Assembly: GCF_004664715.2 (NCBI RefSeq)
Contig: NC_051072.1
Span: 29,347,994 to 29,411,993, forward strand
Reading direction: 5' to 3'
DNA length: 64,000 nt
Source of the DNA: Peromyscus leucopus
Taxonomy: Eukaryota; Chordata; Mammalia; Rodentia; Cricetidae
Below the pieces are notes generated by a model. The model searched no databases. It was not told the DNA's origin and saw only the letters and a list, made by a program, of their open reading frames with translations. Shown here piece by piece: positions 56,891-64,000 of this stretch; position 1 is the stretch's first letter; each line of letters opens with the position of its first letter. Made by a program: the position numbers and the translations under genes.

Positions 56891-57002
56891 AAAACCTAGA
56901 TTGATCTCCTTTAGCTTGGCCTTTATTTGCTGGTCAGCATTGACAAGTGCATTTCCTCACTCTTCCATCACTAATGGTTTGCCCTTGTTGTTTGTTTATT
57001 TC

Positions 57003-57160
57003 TTTGCTTGCTTGCTTGGTTTTTGAGACAGGGTTTCTCTGTGTAGCCCTGGATGTCATGGAACTCACTTTATAGACCAAGCCAGCCTTGAACTCATAGA
57101 GATCCACCTGCTTCTGCCTCCTGATTGCTGGAATTACAGGCATGCACCACCACCAATCAG
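57003..57160 (-). repeat. B1 SINE
   Basis: TTGC repeats, TTTTTGAGACAGGGTTTCTC, GGAATTACAGGCATGCACCA. Confidence 0.88.
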
Positions 57161-57309
57161 CCCATAAAGGGTATTTTAAAAGACTAATCTTTCTTCATAA
57201 AATTGTCCTGGTACATTGATAGAAAAATCAATGTGTGTGTCAGCTTCCGAATTCTATGTTGATACATTTATCTCCTCGTCTATCCTTAAAACTGCACGCT
57301 GACTAGCTT

Positions 57310-57683
57310 TTATGTCGACTTGACACGGGCTAAGAGTCATTTGAGAAAAGGGAACCTCCATTTAGAAAATGCCCCCGCCAGATGGGCCTATGGGCATTCT
57401 CTGGGTTAATGATTGATATGGGTGGGTCCATCCATAAGAGGAGGTGTCACCCCTGGGTGGTATAAGGAGTCAGGCTGAACAGGGCAGGAGAAGTAAGCCA
57501 GGAAAGACCATTCCACCATGGCCTCTGCTTCAGTTCCTGCCTCCAGTTCGCCCTCACTCAGTTTCTGCTCTGACTTCCCTGGATAATGGACTCTAAGCTC
57601 TACGATCCAATAAACCCTTTCTTCCCCAAGTTGCTGTCCGTCATGGTCTTTCATCACATCAACAGGAACCCAACTAAGACACA
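57310..57683 (+). repeat. Rodent interspersed repeat of about 370 bases
   Basis: TTATGTCGACTTGACACGGG, AATGATTGATATGGGTGGGT, CCATGGCCTCTGCTTCAGTT, CAATAAACCCTTTCTTCCCC and AACCCAACTAAGACACACTG match a dispersed rodent repeat I recognise. I cannot decide LTR versus DNA transposon by eye. Confidence 0.6.
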
Positions 57684-58099
57684 CTGTCTACATTACTGTA
57701 GTTCTTGTGGAGGGAGTCTAAATAGGTCAGACAGGGTCACTGCCCTTGAGAAGTGTGCAATCTGACGGGAGAGACAGCCTGACGTGGTGAGTCATGACTT
57801 TATAAAGCAGTGAAGGAAACCACACTGTTTTAGGTGTTGGAAGTACAAAAGAGAGCTCCGTGTGGCTGTGGTGAGTGAAATCAGACTCACAGAGTCAGCA
57901 GGTGCTGGCGGCGGTGACAGCATGCTTGCTGTGTTCAAGAGTGAGGAGAGCAGGTGCTGGAGTGCGGGTGAGTCGAGGGGCTATCGGGGGCGGCCACCTC
58001 CGAGAGCAAAGGGACCACACTGGGAAGAGTCGGGGAGGACATTAAGCTTTTACTGTGAACAAAATGGAAAGTTATCAAAGGGTTTTGTTGTCGTTCTTT

Positions 58100-58255
58100 T
58101 GAATTTTTTTCCCCCCTCAGGACAGGGTTTCTCTGTGTGGACCTGTCTGTCCTCAAACTCATTCTGTAGACCAGGCTGACCTCGAACTTAGAGATCCACC
58201 TGCCTCTGCTTCTGGAGTGTGGGGATCCAGGCATAAGCCACCACCACCCTCCCTC
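58100..58255 (-). repeat. B1 SINE
   Basis: CAGGACAGGGTTTCTCTGTG, CCTGACCTCGAACTTAGAG-like core, AGCCACCACCACCCTCC. AAAGGGTTTT before and AAGGGTTTTA after suggest a target duplication. Confidence 0.85.
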
Positions 58256-59330
58256 CAAGGGTTTTAAGACATGACCTAGTCTGGTATGTTCTAAAAGGAG
58301 CTTTCTGGGTACTTGGTTTGAGAAGGCCCCATTTGTCATGGGCATTCAGGGACAAAAACAACTGTGTTTCTGTACAACTTTTACATTTACAATAACTTAC
58401 TTTGTGTGTATGTGTGTGTGAGAACTGTCACGTCTGGTGACTGGTGCCTTTAGCCACTGAGCCACCTCACCAGTGAGTAAAAGATAATCAACCAAAAGCT
58501 GTTGGTGGCTTGGTCTTGGTGGCAAGTGGTTGTGCTCTGGGAATTCTCCGACCGAAGGCCAGCAGGATTGGCTGAGAGACTAAAGAAGAAATGTGAGAGA
58601 ATAGAGGAGTTAATGTCTATGACTTCAGTAGAAGGACGTTCTGCCATTTACCAAATGGGGAAAGCCGTGAGAGGGACAAGTCTGAAGGAAAAAAAAGCCA
58701 GGAGTTTTATTCTCCTACTTTAATCTAGATAAAGATCTTGCTCCCTGACAACCAGGCAAGTTCTCCTGTGGAACACCTAGTGTGGGTATGATGTGGGTAA
58801 AGGTGGAGCAGCATGTGAGTCGTCAGGGCGATGTTCTCCAGACGAGAGCTGGAAGCAGCACTGTGGGGATGGACGGACTGTCACTCAGTGAGTGGCTTTT
58901 CTCTCAAGGACAACCTGGGAGGGAGCTTGACCCTCTCAGGTGACAGCGAGAAATACACGGGCAGAGAGACCACATACCGGTACACAGATCTCAAGTGCCA
59001 TCAGCTAGTAGCAGAGGGAAACACGCGCATGGGCTGGAGTGGAGGAAATGAGGCAGGAGCCATCACACAGGATCAGGGAGGCTTAAGAGGGGCAGAAGGA
59101 GCCACTGAGGACATGGGTAATTCCACATGTGGCTGAAGACTTGTTGAGGTGACTTAAAAAGAAATACAAAGGAAAAAGTAAGGGAGGAGAATTGGTACCA
59201 GGTGGGGGTAGGTAGGGGGAGGTAGTGTTCCCAGCACACACCACGTGTTTGCTAAAAGCCAGCTGATGATCTTTCTTATTTTGGTCAAACAGGTGGAGAT
59301 AAAATTGCAAACTCTCTAGAGCCTAGTGTC

Positions 59331-59417
59331 ACTTTCCTTCCTTCCTTCCTTCTTTCCTTCCTTCCTTCCTTCCTTCCTTCCTTCCTTCCTTCTTCTTTCC
59401 TTCCTTCCTTCCTTCCT

Positions 59418-59449
<32 letters not shown>

Positions 59450-59605
59450 TTTTTGGTTTTTAGAGACAGGGTTTCTCTGTGTAGTTTTGGTGCCTTTCCT
59501 GGATCTCGCTCTCTAGACCAGTCTGGCCTCGAACTCACAGAGATCCGCCTGGCTCTGCCTCTTGAGTGCTGGGATTAAAGACGTGCCCCACCACCGCCTG
59601 GCTCT
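59331..59605 (-). repeat. B1 SINE whose tail is a long TTCC/TTTC microsatellite
   Basis: (TTCC)n and (TTTC)n at about 59,333-59,452 run into GGTTTTTAGAGACAGGGTTT and the B1 core to 59,605. CTAGTGTCACTTTC and CTAGCATCACTTTC flank the whole unit, so the microsatellite grew from the SINE tail. Confidence 0.93.
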
Positions 59606-59659
59606 AGCATCACTTTCTGTGTTAGCACCTGCTCCTTTAAGAAAAAATTTTAATGACTT

Positions 59660-59784
59660 TTTTTTTTTGGTTTTTCAAGACAGGGTTTCTCTGTGTAGCT
59701 TTGCGCCTTTCCTGGAGCTCGCTCTGTAGCCCAGGCTGGCCTGGAACTCAGTGCTGGGATTAAAGGCGTGCACCACTGCCCGGC
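59660..59784 (-). repeat. Young B1 SINE with internal deletion
   Basis: CAAGACAGGGTTTCTCTGTG, AGCTTTGCGCCTTTCCTGGA, then GGAACTCAGTGCTGGGATTA with the usual ACAGAGATCC block missing. Confidence 0.92.
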
Positions 59785-59796
59785 ATCATTTAAAAT

Positions 59797-59975
59797 TTTT
59801 TTTTAATTTATTGACTGTGTGTGGGAGCAAGTGCTTACATGCCATGGTGCAGGTGTGGAGGTTGGAGGAGCGTTGTGTAAGTTGGGTCTCTCCTACCAAA
59901 TGGTCTCAGGGATTGAACTCAGGTCGCCAGACTTGGGGGCAAGCGCCTTTACTGATGGAGTCACCTCACCAGCTC
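59797..59975 (-). repeat. B3 SINE
   Basis: GGGATTGAACTCAGGTCGCC, GGGGGCAAGCGCCTTTACTG, TCACCTCACCAGCTC. Confidence 0.82.
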
Positions 59976-60322
59976 AATACTCACTCCATTCGTAAGACGT
60001 CATTTATAGGGTGAACAGCCATTAGAGTCCATTAGACAGTCACGGTTAAGCAGGAGGCACTGGACTCCTCCCTGTGCTCCCCAGCTGTCAGTGCGTCGAG
60101 GCTCTCTCAGTTCATCCTAGGGTTGACAAGTTACGGGCAATCTGCTATGAACCAGAAAAGGAGGGAATCTCAAACCTCAGGATATACGTTAGATAAGACT
60201 TTGAATCCCGAATCAATAAAATGGGGAATTTGGAGAGGGAGCAGTGAAGGATTCAAGAGGCAGAAGAAATGTGACTAGGGGTAGAAAAACTGATGTTTTG
60301 TGCCAAACCAGCATGCCAGCTA

Positions 60323-60330
60323 GTGTGTGT

Positions 60331-60381
<51 letters not shown>
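60323..60381. repeat. GT microsatellite
   Basis: GT units with two GC interruptions, about 59 bases. Confidence 0.97.
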
Positions 60382-60383
<2 letters not shown>

Positions 60384-61659
60384 TGCTTGCCTTTTCTCTA
60401 GGTTGACAACTCAACTTTGCAAGGTCACTCTGCTTTCTGAGTTTCGGCACTCTTATTATGAAGTGAGAATCGCTGTTTCTCACACCTCGAGAGCTTTTCC
60501 TGAATTGTCTCCCAACACTTCTGTCAGAATGCTTCCAGGCCTTCTGAGCTCTTTGTGGCAGAAAAAGAGGACTGGGTTATAGTATTCCAACATGCCCAGT
60601 GTGGTTTCTGCGTTTTTAACAATTTGATCCATGTGGATACTTCAAAGGTCCAGAAGGGGGCAATGTGACATTAGGACTTCGGACCTGTTTCACTGGTGGT
60701 TTGGATTTTATCTAACATTGCTAAATCCAGAATCACAGAAGGTCTGGGGCAGAGTGAGCCAAAGACATCCCGGGTTCAGTCTTCTCACTGGCCGGCAAAA
60801 ACACTGAGAGAGAAAGTGTCCAGGTCCAGAACACATTCACTGAGAAGCCAAGGCCTACCCTAATTCTGACCTTAAGCCAACAATCACATGACTTTCTTTG
60901 GTGGTTTGATTTGGAAGAAATGCCTTCAAAGTAGAGTTCCTCAGCTCAGATCATCTATTGACAGTGTTTAATGAAAAGAACACATTTACAGCCTTCTGCT
61001 TAAGACCTACTGTATTTTATAAGTGAATAGAAACAACTTTGTATTAAAGAGACTGAAAAAATGGAAAAATACAAAGCTTTACATTCCTTTCCCCTAAAGC
61101 TTGTATACTATAAAGCAATCTGCCCTCCACACATGCCCACACATACACAGTCTGTGATAAATAAAATTTTCATAACAACATTTAAATAAATCAATTGATG
61201 ATATTGTTTGTTGAAACTAGCTTTTTACTCAGAAGTTACGGTGCCATACCTTTTGGAATCACTGTTCTTTCTTCCACAGGATAACATATAATTAAGATTT
61301 GTGAATTAGATTGCACAAAGGTATGGATGTTTGAAGTATTCTGCAGTATCAGAAAACTAAAACCTGAAGTTTCTGTAATTTATTTTCTGTCCTTGGCTCA
61401 CTAGTCTTTCTCTATCTATTGTCTGTCTCTATCCAGCCTCCAAATCTGTCTCTATATATAAACAGATAGATAGATGTAGACAGATCTAAAATTTTAATTA
61501 CAGGAGTAGTTATCAGTGTTGTAAAATGTTCAGACAGTATGGAATTTGATGGAAGAAGTCAAGGCATCTCCTTGAACAACCATCAGCTTGCTTAAAGAAG
61601 ACAGAATCTGGATTAGTCAACTTTTCCCTGGTTTGTTTGTTTGTTTTTATATATGTACA

Positions 61660-61785
61660 TTTTTTTTTTTTTTGAGATAGAGGCTTGATATGTAGACCAG
61701 ACTGTCTTACAACTGTCAAACTTACAATGCCCCTGCCTCAGCCCCTTGGGTGCTGGAATTGCAGGTGTGCACCACCAAGCCTCAC
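61660..61785 (-). repeat. Old B1-like SINE
   Basis: T run, GAGATAGAGGCTTGATATGT, AATTGCAGGTGTGCACCACC. Confidence 0.7.
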
Positions 61786-61822
61786 CAGTTGGCTTTCTCT
61801 TGCTGTGATAAAATATTTGTGC

Positions 61823-61990
61823 TAAACACAGGCAGTGGTGGCTCACACCTTTAGTCCCAGCACTTAAGAGGTAGAAGCAGGTGGATCTCTGTGAGTTCGA
61901 GGCCAGCCTGGTCTACAGAGCTAGTTCTAGGACAGCCAAGGCTACGCAAAGGAACTCTGTCTCAAAAAACTAACAACAAAAAAAAAAAAT
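61823..61990 (+). repeat. B1 SINE nested
   Basis: AGGCAGTGGTGGCTCACACC, CTAGTTCTAGGACAGCCAAG, A-rich tail. Confidence 0.92.
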
Positions 61991-61997
61991 GTAGTAA

Positions 61998-62182
<185 letters not shown>

Positions 62183-62639
62183 TAAAAAAAATTTTAAAAT
62201 GTAAAAAAAACTTAATAGGAGGAAACATTATTTTGGTTCATAGTTTCAAGAATTTCAGTTCATTGTCCATGTTGTTTTGGGCATCCAAACCTCTCTCTGT
62301 GGCTCTGCCAGTCTCTGTATTTGGTTCCCATCCTGGTCTCAATGGTTATTTCTATTACACTACTGTGTCCACATTCCAGCCAGCCAAAAGATGGAAAGTA
62401 GCAAGAGGATTGGGTATGCCTCTCTCCTTTTAAGGCAAGAACCTAACAACTCTCTTTACTACTTCTGCTCATAGTCCATGACTAAAACGCAGACATACAG
62501 CGACACCCAACTGCAGAAGAAATGGAAAAATGCAGTCTTCAGTCGGACAGCGGCATGCCTGCCTGAAGTTCTTATGTTGTGAAATAGCGACTTTCAAAAA
62601 TGGCTGTATGCCGGATCCCGGGAACCCTAAAAAACAAAG

Positions 62640-62720
62640 GCTGGCAGAATAGCTCAGGCAGAAGACTTGCCTGGGACACATGAGGCCTTGGACTTGATCT
62701 TCAGCACTGATCTGAACAGT
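62640..62720 (+). repeat. ID/B2-like fragment
   Basis: GGCTGGCAGAATAGCTCAGG, GCCTTGGACTTGATCTTCAG. Confidence 0.5.
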
Positions 62721-63524
62721 GGGCTGCCGTGTGCAGGGATCAGAGAGGGGAGATTCAATAAAGGTTTCAAATGCACTGGAACTTTTTAATTAGTAGAAGT
62801 GTTTGCTCAGCAGCACGCTCCCCTCACCACAGCAGGAACTGCTTGTGAACGACAGCCTTTCCTTAGCTTGGCTCAAATAAAAAGGTTTTCTTAAATTCCC
62901 TGATCCCATCACTCATGTGTCCTTCTCCATGTCTTCCGGAATATATTCCTCTAGAACTAAGTGACATCACCAAGCAGTGAAAGAGCAGTTTGGGCTTTGA
63001 TGTGAAAACATTTTAATCCCCTAAAAATAAACTTGAGAGTTGCAAATAAGTATGAGTGTTCCCACACTGCTTCCTAAATTAGCTATTTCTGGGGACATGG
63101 AGAACGTGTTTGTTTTTCTGCTCAGAGCTACCTGCTTGTGGTTCAGTGCCTGGCACACCATCTCCACCATTCTCCACTTGTTTGAAGGCAAGTATCGTCT
63201 TTTAAAGATGATAGCAAGATTTGTGTTCCCAAACATGAATTATAAATGAGATTTGAGTTTCTCTTTAGCGTCCAGGAGCCTGAAATCTTTCTATTGAATC
63301 ATGGCTTGTTCTCTTCCTCATTTTTTTTGAAACGTGTCGTTGATAGATTGGCAGGTGACCTAAACACTCGGTTCTCACCCTCAAGAAGCCAACAGTTGAA
63401 AAATCAGAGGCAACGTTGTTAACTTCTGCCCTTAGATTTTCTGGATTTAACCTGTGAAAGGGCGCTGGGGACAGCTCACTTCTCAGTGTCGCCAGGGCAT
63501 TCATTCACGGGGGATGTGTCACAG

Positions 63525-63785
63525 GTTGATGTGAGGGGTCTCCCTCCATCACTCTCCATCTCATTTTTTCTTTCCAAGACAGGGTCTCTCACCAAACTTG
63601 AAGCGCTCTGTTTTGCTTAGACTAGCTGTCCAGTAGGCCCCTAGGGCCTATCGTCCTCTGAGTCCCCAGTGCTGGGGGGATAGATCCTCACACCTGCAGC
63701 CCACTTTTGCATAGGGACTGGTGGTCCAAACTCATGTCCTCATGCTTAAATAAGAAACCTTTAACCCGTGGAGTCATCCCCTCTG
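63525..63785 (-). repeat. Composite SINE with B1-like core (same family as 18,640 and 30,293)
   Basis: TCCAAGACAGGGTCTCTCAC, CCCCAGTGCTGGGGGGATAG, CCAAACTCATGTCCTCATGC, GTGGAGTCATCCCCTC. Confidence 0.65.
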
Positions 63786-63806
63786 TTCCTATACAATGTA
63801 ATTTTT

Positions 63807-63986
63807 ATTGTTTTTTTCTGTTTTGGTTTTGGTTTTTGGTTTTTGCGAGACAGGGTTTCTCTGTGTAGCTTTGCACCTTTCCTGGAACTCACTCTGTAGC
63901 CCAAGCTGGCCTCGAACTCACAGAGATCTGCCTGCCTCTGCCTCCCAAATGCTGGGATTAATGGCGTGTGCCCACCACTGCCTGGC
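63807..63986 (-). repeat. Young B1 SINE with target-site duplication at the window end
   Basis: ACAATGTAATTTTT at 63793-63806 and ACAATGCAATTTTT at 63987-64000 flank a T/G-rich tail and near-consensus antisense B1. Confidence 0.93.
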
Positions 63987-64000
63987 ACAATGCAATTTTT

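Overview
This is repeat-dense rodent nuclear DNA. There are no prokaryotic or phage features. Young B1 SINEs carry a tail segment containing AAAGGCGCAAAGCTACACAG, and B2, B3, B4, ID and L1 elements and many dinucleotide runs surround them. I associate this B1 type with cricetid rodents (deer mice, hamsters, voles) rather than Mus. The species is not settled from the sequence.

The left part (1-about 26,030, + strand) is the 3' portion of ZNF131, a BTB/POZ C2H2 zinc-finger transcription factor. Four coding exons are visible with clean GT-AG junctions and compatible phases: 3847-3991 (end of the BTB domain), 14679-15361 (linker, basic segment, zinc fingers 1-3), 22258-22388 (finger 4 and the first part of finger 5) and 24264-24947 (rest of finger 5, finger 6, acidic C-terminus, stop). 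A 3'UTR of about 1.1 kb follows. The start codon and the N-terminal half of the BTB domain lie upstream of base 1. Introns hold mostly SINEs, a 26-bp minisatellite (20,930-21,093) and an unidentified decayed coding-like segment (about 12,574-13,056).

The middle part (about 26,030-35,230) is intergenic, with B1, B2, B3 and ID elements and otherwise undistinguished sequence. At about 35,230-36,460 is a CpG island containing a strong splice donor after base 36,074. By known gene order (ZNF131 followed by NIM1K in the same orientation in human) this is most likely the promoter and non-coding first exon of NIM1K, an AMPK-related kinase. No NIM1K kinase-domain exon is present, so the rest of the window (36,075-64,000) would be its first intron.

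The part of that intron next to the CpG island (about 36,900-38,080) is nearly free of repeats. It carries two RFX X-box-like palindromes and a pair of CTAATTAG homeodomain-type sites, so it is the best candidate for a regulatory element. Further right are an L1 whose 5' portion is inverted (about 42,890-46,250), a probable solo LTR nested in it (45,202-45,580), an older L1 fragment split by a B2 (about 54,700-55,450), a B1 with an internal GCC-triplet expansion (39,740-39,953), and many SINEs and microsatellites.

I found no novel multi-gene system. The points worth following are cis-regulatory (the X-boxes), mobile-element structure (inverted L1, nested LTR, triplet expansion in a SINE) and the unidentified coding relic.
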